DNA of 64,000 bases from Marinobacter sp. THAF197a (GTDB taxonomy: Bacteria > Pseudomonadota > Gammaproteobacteria > Pseudomonadales > Oleiphilaceae), in NCBI RefSeq assembly GCF_009363275.1, contig NZ_CP045324.1, positions 868,001-932,000 of the forward strand. Reading direction: 5' to 3'. This document shows, in pieces, positions 1 to 9,141 of the stretch. The stretch's first letter is position 1, and every line of letters begins with the position of its first letter. Below the pieces are notes generated by a model, which was not told where the DNA came from, searched no databases, and saw only the letters and a program-made list of their open reading frames with translations. The translations under genes were made by a program, and so were the position numbers.

Positions 1-117
1 ATTCGCAATACCTTTGGCATCAAGCAGCTGCCCTGGCGAACGTGGTTGTCGGAAGAGGTGGCGATGCTGAAAACAACGCCAGAAGTAGAGCCAGACAAGG
101 CGCCGGCGAGCTCCTGA
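1..117 (+). CDS. C-terminal fragment of an unidentified protein
   Basis: An open frame runs in from the window edge in frame 1 and stops at TGA 115-117, leaving 38 residues. The tail reads IRNTFGIKQLPWRTWLSEEV and then becomes Glu/Pro/Ala-rich, as at a protein C-terminus. It converges on the FNR-type gene, whose stop lies 27 bases away. I do not recognise the family from this fragment. Coding character is plausible, but only the end is visible. Confidence 0.45.
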   Translation: MRNTFGIKQLPWRTWLSEEVAMLKTTPEVEPDKAPASS

Positions 118-144
118 AGCTGCCGGCGCTGTTGGTCCCCGGGC

Positions 145-924
145 TTACTGCTGGCAGCCCTGGCGAGCGAAATCCCGAGTGACCATCTGCAGGGCTTCAA
201 CATCAAGAAGTTCCACTTCCCGGCCCTTGGCCCGGATGATGCCCTGATTCTGGAAGCGGGTGAACACCCGGCTCACGGTTTCCACGGCCAGCCCCAGGAA
301 ATTGGCGATATCGTTTCTCGCCATGGGCAAGCTGAAGTTGGTGGGCGACATTCTGCGACGGCGGAACCGGCTGGACAGCGACAGCAAAAGGGCAGCGATG
401 CGCTCTTCGGCGGTATTCTTGCTCAGCAGCATGGCCAGTTGATGGCTGTTCTGGATTTCCTGGCTCATCAGGTGGTACATGTGGTGCTGCAGTTCCGGCA
501 GCTTGCCGGTGAGTTCTTCCAGTTTGTCTACCGGGAACTCGCACACACTGGTGCGTTCCAGGGCTTTCGCGGTACAGGCATAGTGTTCGCTGCTCATGCT
601 GTCGAGGCCCACCAGTTCGCCGGGCATGAAGAAGCCCGTCACTTGCTCGTCTCCACCTTCGGTAATGATGGATGTTTTGATGGAACCGCTCTTGACCGCA
701 AAGCACGAGCGGAACGGCGTGCTCTGATCAAAGATGTGCTCGCCGCGATTGAAAATCCGTCCCTGCTGGACAATGTCTTCCAATCGCTCCAGATCGTTTT
801 CTTCCACCGCCAGGGGAAGACACAGGTTGCTCAGGCTGCACTGCTGGCAGGAGGCCTTGAGGGGAGACACTTGGTGAAGTCGAATTGCCTGGGCCATATT
901 GACGAACCATCCGGGTTGATCCAT
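145..924 (-). CDS. fnr: FNR/ANR-type oxygen-sensing transcriptional regulator
   Basis: 259-residue CRP/FNR-family regulator. Cysteines C26, C29, C35 and C117 match the four [4Fe-4S] ligands of FNR/ANR, so it should be active as a dimer without oxygen and disabled by it. A cyclic-nucleotide-binding-like beta-barrel (about 45-160) leads into a dimerisation helix and a C-terminal helix-turn-helix. The recognition helix carries ETVSR, the Glu/Ser/Arg set that reads TTGAT half sites. A perfect FNR box sits about 150 bases upstream, which suggests autoregulation. ATG at 924 gives the full length; an in-frame ATG at 897 also keeps all cysteines. The gene could be named anr by Pseudomonas convention. 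Confidence 0.93.
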   Translation of the reverse strand: MDQPGWFVNMAQAIRLHQVSPLKASCQQCSLSNLCLPLAVEENDLERLEDIVQQGRIFNRGEHIFDQSTPFRSCFAVKSGSIKTSIITEGGDEQVTGFFMPGELVGLDSMSSEHYACTAKALERTSVCEFPVDKLEELTGKLPELQHHMYHLMSQEIQNSHQLAMLLSKNTAEERIAALLLSLSSRFRRRRMSPTNFSLPMARNDIANFLGLAVETVSRVFTRFQNQGIIRAKGREVELLDVEALQMVTRDFARQGCQQ

Positions 925-1073
925 ATCAGGCTGCGGTCATGCGCAGCCGTCCTCATTCCTGGTTGGCAAGGATTGCCCCTGCTCAGGAAGCAAGACCATG
1001 GCCAATCCGGATACGCTTAAAGTTTAGCGGACCGCCATGGGTGACAATGCTGAAACATCTGGATTCTCACACA

Positions 1074-1087
1074 TTGATCAAAATCAA
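1074..1087. promoter_or_regulatory. FNR/ANR binding site
   Basis: TTGAT-CAAA-ATCAA is an exact match to the FNR consensus TTGAT-N4-ATCAA. It lies between the divergently placed fnr start (924) and the end of the rbgA-like gene (1173), so fnr is its only neighbour with a start nearby. It probably mediates autocontrol. Whether it activates or represses depends on the unmapped start site. Confidence 0.8.
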
Positions 1088-1172
1088 GTATAGCAAAAGA
1101 GTCTAGTCTTATGCGTGGATTTTAAGAAGGCTTTGGTCTAACCGGGCCGGTGGCCAAACGGTGGGAATTCGC

Positions 1173-2096
1173 TCAGGACGACCTCTTCTTGCGTTGCTCG
1201 GTACGGGCCTGCTTCTCGGCTTCCCTGGCTTCTTCATCGGCCCGGGCCTGCTGAAGTTCTCTCTCTACCATCTCAGGTGTTTCCAGGGAAATCCGGCCGA
1301 TGGTTCCGGCCCTGAATTCATTGAGCAGGATTTCCGACACTTTGTGGAGGTCTGGCACACCGCCCCGGCGGAAGAACTTTCGTTTCGCGGCAATGGCATC
1401 CATCAGCGCCAGGCCATCGGCCGGTTGCTGTTCCAGACCGTAGCGGGCCATCACCAGTTCCAGGTAGGACTTGACCAGGTAGTCCGCCTCAAACATCGCC
1501 ACATCTTCGAAGTCCAGCACGGCGCTGCGAATGGCGCCGGAAATGGCCAGCCGGTAACCGCACTGTTCCGGGGACAGTTTGGGCCAGAGGAACCCTGGCG
1601 TGTCATAGAGCAGTATGTTGTCTGGCAGTTTGATGGCTTGCTGGGCCCGGGTAACCGCCGGCTCGTTGCCGGTCTTGGCGGCCGGCCGGCCGGCAAGGGT
1701 GTTGATCAGGGTAGACTTGCCAACGTTCGGAATGCCCAGGATCATCACCCGAAGCGCGCTTTTCTGCCGATCGTGGCCAGGGGTAAGTTCCTCGGCCAGC
1801 TTGAGGATACCCAACGCTTCCTTACGTTCGTTATGGGTCAGGGTAATGGCACGAACGCCCCGTTCCTGCTCCAGCCACTGTAGCCATTGATCGGTGATCG
1901 CCGGGTCTGCCAGATCACGCTTGTTCAGGACTTTGATCAGCGGGGTGTCACCACGAAGCGAGGGCACCAGCGGGTTCTCACTGCTAAAAGGAATGCGCGC
2001 GTCGACTACCTCGATGATCAGATCCATCTGAGGCATGACTTTTTTGATCTCCTTTCGGGCCTTGTGCATGTGCCCGGGAAACCAGTTAATCGCCAT
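1173..2096 (-). CDS. rbgA: Ribosome biogenesis GTPase YlqF/RbgA
   Basis: 307 residues. Circularly permuted GTPase: the G4 motif NKRD (about 58-61) comes before the P-loop GIPNVGKS (about 120-127) and G3 DTPG (about 165). This permutation and the opening MAINWFPGHMHKA are typical of YlqF/RbgA, which acts late in 50S assembly. A C-terminal ANTAR-like helical region is followed by a charged Lys/Arg/Glu tail, as in the family. It stands alone with an intergenic region on each side. RbgA's role is established in Bacillus; in gammaproteobacteria it is inferred from homology. Confidence 0.9.
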   Translation of the reverse strand: MAINWFPGHMHKARKEIKKVMPQMDLIIEVVDARIPFSSENPLVPSLRGDTPLIKVLNKRDLADPAITDQWLQWLEQERGVRAITLTHNERKEALGILKLAEELTPGHDRQKSALRVMILGIPNVGKSTLINTLAGRPAAKTGNEPAVTRAQQAIKLPDNILLYDTPGFLWPKLSPEQCGYRLAISGAIRSAVLDFEDVAMFEADYLVKSYLELVMARYGLEQQPADGLALMDAIAAKRKFFRRGGVPDLHKVSEILLNEFRAGTIGRISLETPEMVERELQQARADEEAREAEKQARTEQRKKRSS

Positions 2097-2294
2097 GGTG
2101 TGTGCTCCGCTCGCTGTTTAAAGGCGCCATTATGCAGGGGAATGACTAAATTTTCATAGTCGCTGCGACCCCCGTGTGCCGGGAGCCGACGGAGATTTTT
2201 TCGGAAGTGTGTACAAAAAGAAGGGTGATCGGGGTGAAAAGTGGGGCTGGAATGTTTTAGTGTGTACAGCCTTGGACAGTGAAAGCAACGAAAT

Positions 2295-2319
2295 CCGGTG
2301 GTTAGAGCGTGGCCACCGG
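2295..2319 (+). promoter_or_regulatory. Hairpin in the leader of the Spy-like gene
   Basis: CCGGTGG and CCACCGG form a perfect 7-bp stem with an 11-base loop. It ends 16 bases before the ATG, immediately upstream of the GGAG ribosome-binding site. It could influence translation or mRNA stability. No function is shown by sequence alone. Confidence 0.35.
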
Positions 2320-2335
2320 CCATTTGGAGAAATTT

Positions 2336-2779
2336 ATGAAGATTGCAAAAATTATTGGTTCTGCTTTGGTGGCCATCAGCCTGTCAATGCCTGCATTTGC
2401 CCAGCAAGCCGCCCCTGGCCAGCCTGACCAGGTAGACCAGTTGGCCGAGATGGTGGGTTTGTCTGATGACCAGCAAACTGAAATTCGCGGCATCATCGAC
2501 GACATGCAGGGCGAAATTGGTGCACTGCGTCAGAATGCCCAGTCACTGCAGCAGGCACTGCAGGCTGAAATCAAGGCGGACTACAGCGAATCTGCCATTC
2601 GGGACAACGCCGAGAAGCTGGGTGATGTGACAGGCGAGATCGCCGCGCTGTCTGCGTTGATGCAGGCAAAGGTGGATGCGGTATTCACCGAAGAGCAGCG
2701 TGATGAGCTGGATCGTCGCATGCGGGAAATGCAGCAGCAGATGCGTCAGCAACAGCAGATGATGCAGCCTGGCCAGTAA
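2336..2779 (+). CDS. Spy/CpxP-like periplasmic protein
   Basis: 147 residues starting at ATG 2336, with GGAG seven bases upstream. An earlier in-frame start at 2309 would add residues before the signal peptide and is less likely. Residues 1-22 are a classic signal peptide ending SMPAFA-Q. The mature protein is almost all helix: an LSDDQQTEI segment resembling the LTxxQ motif, a second FTEEQRDEL segment, and a Gln/Met-rich tail. This is the layout of Spy/CpxP-type periplasmic chaperones and metal or envelope-stress proteins. A strong terminator follows. The exact role, chaperone or metal sensor, is not resolved. Confidence 0.65.
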   Translation: MKIAKIIGSALVAISLSMPAFAQQAAPGQPDQVDQLAEMVGLSDDQQTEIRGIIDDMQGEIGALRQNAQSLQQALQAEIKADYSESAIRDNAEKLGDVTGEIAALSALMQAKVDAVFTEEQRDELDRRMREMQQQMRQQQQMMQPGQ

Positions 2780-2795
2780 AACCGGCTGAATCAGA

Positions 2796-2828
2796 CCCCG
2801 CCCGAGCGATGCTCCGGCGGGGTTTTTT
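2796..2828 (+). terminator. Rho-independent terminator after the Spy-like gene
   Basis: A 7-bp stem CCCCGCC/GGCGGGG with a 13-base loop is followed directly by six T on the plus strand, 16 bases after the stop codon. The convergent exporter gene ends at 2830, so the T-run abuts its stop. Confidence 0.9.
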
Positions 2829-2829
2829 A

Positions 2830-5307
2830 TTATCGGGCAGGGAAAGGCTTGAACAGGATGATCAGCCTTGGCAGCAGCGTCAGGGCTCCCACCAGGGCCA
2901 TGAACATGGCAAAGCCGGTGAACAGGCCGAAGTAGATGGTCGGGATGAAGTTGGACAGTACCAGAATCGAGAACCCGGAGATGATGGTCAGCGAGGTGAA
3001 GAACATGGCCTGGCCGATGCTGCGATGGCATCGGTGCATGGTGGCCACGTAGTCGCCGTCTTTGGCTAACTCGGTTTTGAACCGGTGGATATAGTGGATG
3101 GTGTCATCCACGGCAATGCCCACGGTGATGGCCGCCACGGTGATGGTCATCATATCCAGTGGAATTCCCAGCCAGCCCATCAACCCAAGCACCGAGCCAG
3201 CCGCTATCAGGTTCGGGGCCATGCCGATCAGCGCCAGTTTGAGTGACCGGAACAGGATCAAAAACATCACCATAATAGCTGCGAAAACCACCCCGATGGT
3301 TTTGATCTGGGAGTCGAACAGGCTCTGCAGCATGTTGTTGTACATCACTGTCATACCCGAGAGCTGGACTCGTTCCGGAGCGTAGCCAAGGTCCGTCGTC
3401 AGGTGGTTGTGTATGCGGTCCAGCAGGTCCTGCCGGCGCAAATCCGGCATGGTTTCCAGAATCCGGATGCTGAACCGGGCCTGGCTCTGCTCTTCCGATA
3501 TGTAGGGTGTCAGAAGAATGTCCTGCAAATCGTCGGGCACCGCGGCGGGCACAAACGCCAGCTCAACGGCGTTCAGTGGCGTACCGCCGTTGATCTGGGC
3601 GAGCAGGTCCAGGGTGGTGCTGATCGACAGCACTTTGCCGGTCTCTGGCAGGCTGTTCAGGTAGTCGTGCACGTCACCAAGCTGGCGCATTTTCTGGTAG
3701 GTATACCAGGTGTCCCGGTAGTCTTCTTCGTCGCAGTCTTCCACAAACGGATCGCAATCGCTGGCGAAGGGGTCGTCGCTGTAGTTCTCAGGTGGCGGCT
3801 CATCGGTGATCACCACATCCAGCGGCGTGGTGCCGCCAAGCCGGTCGTCTATGGTGATCATGCCCTGGTGGATTTCGGTGGAGGATTTGAAGTAATCAAT
3901 AAAGCTGTTCTCAACGGTCAGCCGGTTAAGGCCAACCACGCACAGTGCGGCAATCACCCCGGAACCCACAAGCACGGTGCCACCGAACCGCTCGGTGAAT
4001 CGGGCAAAGGCATCGGTGAACGGAATCCTGTCCGAGGTTACCCGGCTGTCCAAAGGTGGCGGCAGCAGGCTGAGCAGGGCAGGGAACACCAGGAAGGTGA
4101 TGATGAAGGCTACGGATAGTCCCAGGGTCATCATCCAGCCGAAATCAATCACTGGTCGAATGCCGCTGAAGGTCAGGGACCCGAAGGCGACAATGGTGGT
4201 GATGGCCATATAGAAGCAGGGTTTGATCATGGCCATGACGGTGCGGCGCAGGACATCCCGGGGCGCAGCACCTGGCTCGTCGTGCTGGAACTCCCGGTAG
4301 CGCACAATCAGGTGAATGGTGAGCGACAGGGTCATGATCAGCAGCAGGGAAATAAAGTTGGATGAGATGACGGTGACGGGCCACTGGGCCCAGCCAAGGA
4401 AGCCGATCATCAGCCACACGGTAAAGCCGCAACACAACAGGGGCACCAGAACCCAGCGCCATTGCCGGAAGATAACCGCCAGGGTCAGCAGCAGGAACGC
4501 CAGCACACCCAGGCCAAAGGTAGACAGATCGCTCTTAATGAAGCGGATCATATCGGCCACAATCATCGGTACGCCACCCAGGTGAATGCTGGCGTGCTCC
4601 CGGTGGTTATCGAGGATCACCCGGACCTTCCTGATGGTGGCATCCCTCTCCTTGCCCAGGGATTCGGTGTAACGAATGAATTCCTGGCTGACCTGTTCCA
4701 GTTGCCGTTGGTCATTGGCGCTGGCGTTGCCGGAGTTAACCCTGTCCCGCAGGTTGTCACGCTGGTTCAGCAATTCGAAATAGCGCTCGGGTGTGGGCAG
4801 GTTAACCTGAATGGCGGTGGTGCCGGCATCTTCGCTGAGCAACAGGTTCGGGTACATGGGGTTGTCCAGCAGCGCCTGGCGCGCGGTGTCCGGGGCAACC
4901 TCGTGTTCGTCCAGGGTCTTGATCTCGGTGTCGACGGTATCCAGCGTCAGATCCGGACTGTGCAGCAGCGGTACGTTCAGGATGCTGTTGGTCGAGCTGA
5001 CGGCTTCCAGCGCCTGCAATTCGTCCCGCAGGGCTTTGAGGCGGCCCAGGCCCTCCGGGGTGAATAGTGGCTCGTGGGGCGTGTAAGTCACCACCAGGAA
5101 GTCGTCTGAAGTGGTGAAGGTGCGGTTTACCTGCCGGTACTCTTCCAGAGAGCGATCATTCTCAAGCACCAGCGATTCCGCCGAGGCGTCCAGCCGGAAC
5201 TGGTCAAAGCGCACGGCCGCCAGGGCCAGGATGGCTCCGAACAGGACCAGTACCATCCAGGGGTGGGGAAGAATAAAACGATCGTAAAAGGCACCGATGC
5301 GGTTCAT
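2830..5307 (-). CDS. MMPL/RND-superfamily exporter
   Basis: 825 residues. One N-terminal membrane helix (about 15-32) is followed by a large periplasmic domain (about 33-260), a bundle of about five helices (about 265-425), a second periplasmic domain and a final bundle (about 680-820). This duplicated 1+5 layout is that of the MMPL/hydrophobe-amphiphile exporters, which move lipids, hopanoids or pigments using proton motive force. An acidic segment (DPFASDCDPFVEDCDEED, about 519-536) sits in the second periplasmic loop. No membrane-fusion or outer-membrane partner gene is adjacent. The substrate cannot be read from sequence. Confidence 0.82.
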   Translation of the reverse strand: MNRIGAFYDRFILPHPWMVLVLFGAILALAAVRFDQFRLDASAESLVLENDRSLEEYRQVNRTFTTSDDFLVVTYTPHEPLFTPEGLGRLKALRDELQALEAVSSTNSILNVPLLHSPDLTLDTVDTEIKTLDEHEVAPDTARQALLDNPMYPNLLLSEDAGTTAIQVNLPTPERYFELLNQRDNLRDRVNSGNASANDQRQLEQVSQEFIRYTESLGKERDATIRKVRVILDNHREHASIHLGGVPMIVADMIRFIKSDLSTFGLGVLAFLLLTLAVIFRQWRWVLVPLLCCGFTVWLMIGFLGWAQWPVTVISSNFISLLLIMTLSLTIHLIVRYREFQHDEPGAAPRDVLRRTVMAMIKPCFYMAITTIVAFGSLTFSGIRPVIDFGWMMTLGLSVAFIITFLVFPALLSLLPPPLDSRVTSDRIPFTDAFARFTERFGGTVLVGSGVIAALCVVGLNRLTVENSFIDYFKSSTEIHQGMITIDDRLGGTTPLDVVITDEPPPENYSDDPFASDCDPFVEDCDEEDYRDTWYTYQKMRQLGDVHDYLNSLPETGKVLSISTTLDLLAQINGGTPLNAVELAFVPAAVPDDLQDILLTPYISEEQSQARFSIRILETMPDLRRQDLLDRIHNHLTTDLGYAPERVQLSGMTVMYNNMLQSLFDSQIKTIGVVFAAIMVMFLILFRSLKLALIGMAPNLIAAGSVLGLMGWLGIPLDMMTITVAAITVGIAVDDTIHYIHRFKTELAKDGDYVATMHRCHRSIGQAMFFTSLTIISGFSILVLSNFIPTIYFGLFTGFAMFMALVGALTLLPRLIILFKPFPAR

Positions 5308-5355
5308 GTATCAGGACTCTGCAGCGAAAAACGACTGCAGAGTGTGCCACAAACC

Positions 5356-6576
5356 TCAGTGAACTTTGACCTTTGATGCCGCGTCTTCGAGCGATTCGAT
5401 CAGGTGTTTCAGTCGGCGGGTCATCTCGGCGCTGTCGGAAAGCTGGGTGACCATGCTCTGAGTGGTGTCCCGGATACCCTGAACATTGGCCAGCACGTCA
5501 TCGGTACCGGCCGTCTGTTCGGCGGACATGTCTGCGATTTCCTGGTTGGTCCGGTCAATGCGGGTAACCACTTCATTGATGGCTTCCAGGGCCTGGCGCC
5601 CCTGTTCCGACTCCTCCACGCAGCGGGCAGCGCTCTCTGAGCTGCCGGTCATCTGCTGTACCGAGGTGTTCATGGCGGCCAGCAGCTTGTCCAGTCTGGT
5701 CTGGATCTGGTCGGTGGAATCCTGCACCCGTTGGGCCAGTTTGCGCACTTCATCCGCGACGACGGCAAAGCCTCGGCCCTGCTCGCCAGCGCGGGCGGCC
5801 TCAATGGCGGCATTCAGCGCCAGCAGATTGGTCTGCTCGGCTATGCCTTTGATTTCGGTGATGGTCTGGCCAATGGCCTGGCTGTTTTCGGCCAGGGATT
5901 CGACGCTGCTGGCGGAGTTGCGGATAACCTGTTCAAGCTGGCGAATGCTGTCGGCGCTCCTGCCCACCCGTTCCTGGCCGGCAAGCGCCGTATCGCGAGC
6001 TTCGTGGGACAGGGTTTTGGCAATGCCAGACTGCTCGGCAATGCCGATGAAGCTTTGTAGCATGGTTTCGATCACTTCGGCGGAGCGGTCGGCACCGGCC
6101 TGCTGGCGTGCCAGATTATCCCGTCGGGATTCCGCTGCGAGCGTCAGTTCCTGAACCTCCCGGTTCAGACGTTCGATAGCCTCCTTCATGCTGCGAACAA
6201 CTTCGACGGTACGATCCTGCATGGCGTTAAAAGCGGTAGCCATCTCGCCGATCTCATCGGTGGAATCCACCGGGGCCCGCTCGCTGAGATTGCCGCTGGC
6301 CTGAACCGACACCATGGTGTCTTTGAGGCGGTGTATGTGCCGCTCTATAAAGGAAATCAGCAATTGGGAACCGGCCATCTCAAGTGCCATAAGCACAGCA
6401 ACCACCAGGGCAAACCCCGGTGCGGTGTCGGAAAATACCTGTGAGAAGGTTGCGCCAGACTGGTCAGCGATCAGCTGCATGGCGTAAAGCACCAGCAGGC
6501 AGAGCACAGCAAACACCACAATATTCAGCAACCAGAACTTGTACTTCAGCCGGGCATTGCGCAGCAGTGTCAGCAT
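5356..6576 (-). CDS. Methyl-accepting chemotaxis protein with minimal sensor region
   Basis: 406 residues. Two membrane helices (about 15-35 and 53-75) are separated by only about 18 residues, so there is no real periplasmic ligand domain. A HAMP domain (about 75-130) follows, then the signalling domain with the conserved hairpin IAEQTNLLALNAAIEAARAG. It should signal to CheA/CheW and be methylated by CheR. With so little outside the membrane, it may sense membrane state, redox or a partner protein. It lies 7 bases after lipA's reading frame end on the same strand, but function does not link them. Confidence 0.88.
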   Translation of the reverse strand: MLTLLRNARLKYKFWLLNIVVFAVLCLLVLYAMQLIADQSGATFSQVFSDTAPGFALVVAVLMALEMAGSQLLISFIERHIHRLKDTMVSVQASGNLSERAPVDSTDEIGEMATAFNAMQDRTVEVVRSMKEAIERLNREVQELTLAAESRRDNLARQQAGADRSAEVIETMLQSFIGIAEQSGIAKTLSHEARDTALAGQERVGRSADSIRQLEQVIRNSASSVESLAENSQAIGQTITEIKGIAEQTNLLALNAAIEAARAGEQGRGFAVVADEVRKLAQRVQDSTDQIQTRLDKLLAAMNTSVQQMTGSSESAARCVEESEQGRQALEAINEVVTRIDRTNQEIADMSAEQTAGTDDVLANVQGIRDTTQSMVTQLSDSAEMTRRLKHLIESLEDAASKVKVH

Positions 6577-6583
6577 GGGCGCC

Positions 6584-7630
6584 TCAGTCGATGGCTTTAA
6601 CGGGAATCTGCATGGCGTTGCTCGCCTGCGGAACGTCGGGCACGGCCAGCCCCAGGTTGTTCTTGTCGAACACCCGGTCAGCCCGATAGCTGGAGCGCAC
6701 CATGGGGCCTGATGGCACTTCCATGAAGCCCTTCTCCAGGCCGATGTCGCGGTAGCGGTTGAACTCTTCCGGGGTCACGTAGCGTTCAACCGGCAGATGG
6801 TTGGGCGTGGGGCGCAGGTACTGGCCAAGGGTAAGAATGTCGACGCCAATAGCCCGCAGGTCATCCATGGTTGCCAGGATTTCTTCTTCGGTTTCACCCA
6901 GGCCGAGCATCAGGCTGGTCTTGGTGAGTACGTCTGGCCGGTGCTTCTTGGCGTGGGCCAGCACGCTCAGGGTTTTCTCGTAACCGGCACGGGGGTCGCG
7001 CACACGGTGAGTCAGGCGTTTGACGGTTTCCACGTTCTGGGCGAACACGTCCAGGCCGGAATCCACCACTTTTTCCACGTCGCTCATTACCGCGTCAAAA
7101 TCCGGGGTCAGGGCTTCAACAGCCACTTCCGGGGTGCGCTGTTTGATGGCAGAGACACAGGCGGCGTAGTGCGCAGCACCCCCGTCGTCCAGATCGTCCC
7201 GGTCTACCGAGGTCAGAACGATGTAGCGCAGGCCCATCAGCTCCACAGACTTGGCGGTGTTCTCTGGCTCTTCCGGGTCCAGCCAGCCTTTTGGGTTGCC
7301 AGTGTCGACCGCGCAGAATTTACAGGCTCGGGTACACACCGAGCCCATCACCATGATGGTGGCGGTGCCGTTGGTCCAGCATTCGCCGATGTTGGGGCAG
7401 TGGGATTCCTGGCATACGGTGCTCAGGCGGTGTTCCGAGACGTTGCGGCGCACGGCATCGTAGCGTTCGCCACCGGGCATTCGCGCTCTCAGCCATTTTG
7501 GCTTGCGCTCCAGGGGTTTGTCTTCCGTGCTGGAGGCTGTTCTTTTCACGCCGTCCTTGATGGCGGAAAAGCCGTGTTCGTTACGGAATTTGGAACCACT
7601 GGTAATGCGGGGCTTTGCGCTTTCGCTCAT
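6584..7630 (-). CDS. lipA: Lipoyl synthase
   Basis: 348 residues. Radical-SAM enzyme that inserts two sulfurs into protein-bound octanoyl groups to give lipoyl cofactor for PDH, OGDH and the glycine cleavage system. Both cluster sets are present: the auxiliary cluster in CQESHCPNIGEC and the SAM-binding cluster in CTRACKFC. The C-terminal RSSYRAD supplies the serine ligand typical of LipA. The partner lipB is not adjacent, unlike in many relatives. The N-terminal 45 residues are a variable basic extension. Confidence 0.96.
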   Translation of the reverse strand: MSESAKPRITSGSKFRNEHGFSAIKDGVKRTASSTEDKPLERKPKWLRARMPGGERYDAVRRNVSEHRLSTVCQESHCPNIGECWTNGTATIMVMGSVCTRACKFCAVDTGNPKGWLDPEEPENTAKSVELMGLRYIVLTSVDRDDLDDGGAAHYAACVSAIKQRTPEVAVEALTPDFDAVMSDVEKVVDSGLDVFAQNVETVKRLTHRVRDPRAGYEKTLSVLAHAKKHRPDVLTKTSLMLGLGETEEEILATMDDLRAIGVDILTLGQYLRPTPNHLPVERYVTPEEFNRYRDIGLEKGFMEVPSGPMVRSSYRADRVFDKNNLGLAVPDVPQASNAMQIPVKAID

Positions 7631-7724
7631 TGGGCCGGAGACTCTCGCAGAAAAGGTATGGAGAACCTTAAAGGTTAATCGGCGGGGCGAGCAGTTACAA
7701 GGCAGATACGGGCAATCACGGGGT

Positions 7725-7754
7725 AACCGGGCACGACTTTGGTCGTACCCGGTT
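7725..7754. repeat. Inverted repeat between metY and lipA
   Basis: AACCGGG and CCCGGTT arms enclose ACGAC/GTCGT with one mismatch, giving a roughly 13-bp hairpin with a short loop, just past the metY stop. No T-run follows on either strand. It may be an mRNA 3'-end stabiliser or a Rho-assisted terminator. Confidence 0.4.
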
Positions 7755-7762
7755 GATGGTTA

Positions 7763-9043
7763 TCAAGCCTGGGATTTGTCCAGGGCCTGGGTGATGTCGG
7801 CAATGATGTCGTCTGCGTGTTCAATGCCGATAGACAGCCGCACCAGGTCTTCACTGACACCGGCACTCTTCAGCTCGTCTGCGTTGAGCTGGCGGTGGGT
7901 GGTGGTGGCCGGGTGGCAAGCCAGGGACTTGGCATCGCCAATGTTTACAAGACGCAGGATCATGTCCAGCGCATCGATAAACCTGGCGCCGGCCTCGCGG
8001 CCACCCTTGATGCCAAAGCTCAAAATGCCGGAGGCCTTGCCGCCGCAGATCTTGTCACAGGTGGCCTTGTAGGGGCTGGCGGTCAGGCCGGCGTAGTTCA
8101 CCCACTCCACGGCAGGGTGGTCCTGCAGGAACTGGGCAACTTTCTGGGCGTTGTCACAGTGGCGCTCCATGCGCAGGGCCAGGGTTTCCAGGCCCTGCAT
8201 GATCAGGAAGGCGTTGAATGGCGATAAGGCAGACCCGGTGTTACGCAGGGGCACCACGCGGCAGCGGCCGATAAAGGCGGCTTCGCCCAGGGCTTCGGTG
8301 TAAACCACACCGTGGTAGGACGGGTCCGGCTGGTTCATCATCGGGAACTTGTCGGCGCTGGCTTTCCAGTCAAATTTGCCGGAATCCACCACAATACCCG
8401 CTACGGTGGTGCCGTGGCCGCCGATGTATTTGGTCAGGGAGTGAATGACGATATCGGCGCCATGCTCAAAGGGTCGGCACAGGAACGGGGTGGCGACGGT
8501 GTTATCGACAATCAGCGGAATGCCGTGCTTGTGGGCAATCTCCGCCCACTTCTGGATATCCACCACGTTGCCTGCCGGGTTGCCAATAGACTCGCAGAAC
8601 AGGGCGCGGGTCTGGTCGTCGATGGCGTTTTCCACCGCCGCAAAATCATCGTGGGGCACCATCTTGCACTCGATGCCCTGGTTGGGCAGGGAGTGGGCGA
8701 ACAGGTTGTAGGTGCCGCCATAGAGTTGGCTGGTGCTGACGATGTTGTTGCCAACCTTGCAGATGGTTTGCAGGGCATAGGTGATGGCCGCCATACCGGA
8801 GGCCACAGCCAGGGCGCCGATACCGCCTTCCAGCGCTGCCATACGCTCTTCCAGAACCGCGTTGGTGGGGTTCATGATGCGGGTATAGATGTTGCCTTGC
8901 ACCTTAAGATCAAACAGATCGGCACCGTGCTGGGTGTCATCAAAGGTGTAAGACGTGGTCTGGTAAATGGGTGTGGTGGCGGCCTTGGTGGTCGGGTCGC
9001 TCTTGAAGCCGGCGTGCAGTGCGAGGGTTTCCGCTTTCATCAC
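7763..9043 (-). CDS. metY: O-acetylhomoserine sulfhydrylase (MetY type)
   Basis: 426 residues, the usual length for MetY. PLP enzyme of the Cys/Met metabolism class; HSLTKYIGGHG contains the Schiff-base lysine. The start MKAETLALHAG and segments TTPIYQTTSYTF, ASGMAAI and the C-terminal RLSIGIEHADDI are typical. It would condense O-acetyl- or O-succinyl-homoserine with sulfide to make homocysteine. A MetZ-type succinylhomoserine enzyme is the main alternative, but the length and inserts favour MetY. It is preceded by 98 bases of noncoding DNA in which I see no recognisable riboswitch. It is monocistronic. Confidence 0.9.
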   Translation of the reverse strand: MMKAETLALHAGFKSDPTTKAATTPIYQTTSYTFDDTQHGADLFDLKVQGNIYTRIMNPTNAVLEERMAALEGGIGALAVASGMAAITYALQTICKVGNNIVSTSQLYGGTYNLFAHSLPNQGIECKMVPHDDFAAVENAIDDQTRALFCESIGNPAGNVVDIQKWAEIAHKHGIPLIVDNTVATPFLCRPFEHGADIVIHSLTKYIGGHGTTVAGIVVDSGKFDWKASADKFPMMNQPDPSYHGVVYTEALGEAAFIGRCRVVPLRNTGSALSPFNAFLIMQGLETLALRMERHCDNAQKVAQFLQDHPAVEWVNYAGLTASPYKATCDKICGGKASGILSFGIKGGREAGARFIDALDMILRLVNIGDAKSLACHPATTTHRQLNADELKSAGVSEDLVRLSIGIEHADDIIADITQALDKSQA

Positions 9044-9141
9044 AACATTCCTTGCTGGTGGTTTGTTCGTTATTGGTTTGAGGCCCTGAAGTATGGCACA
9101 GAGGTTTCCAGAAGAGGATGATGCCTGTCAATCGCCACAGA

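Noticed and set aside
7725..7754. Rho-independent terminator after metY
   Set aside because: The stem is strong, but there is no T-run on either side, so it is listed only as an inverted repeat.
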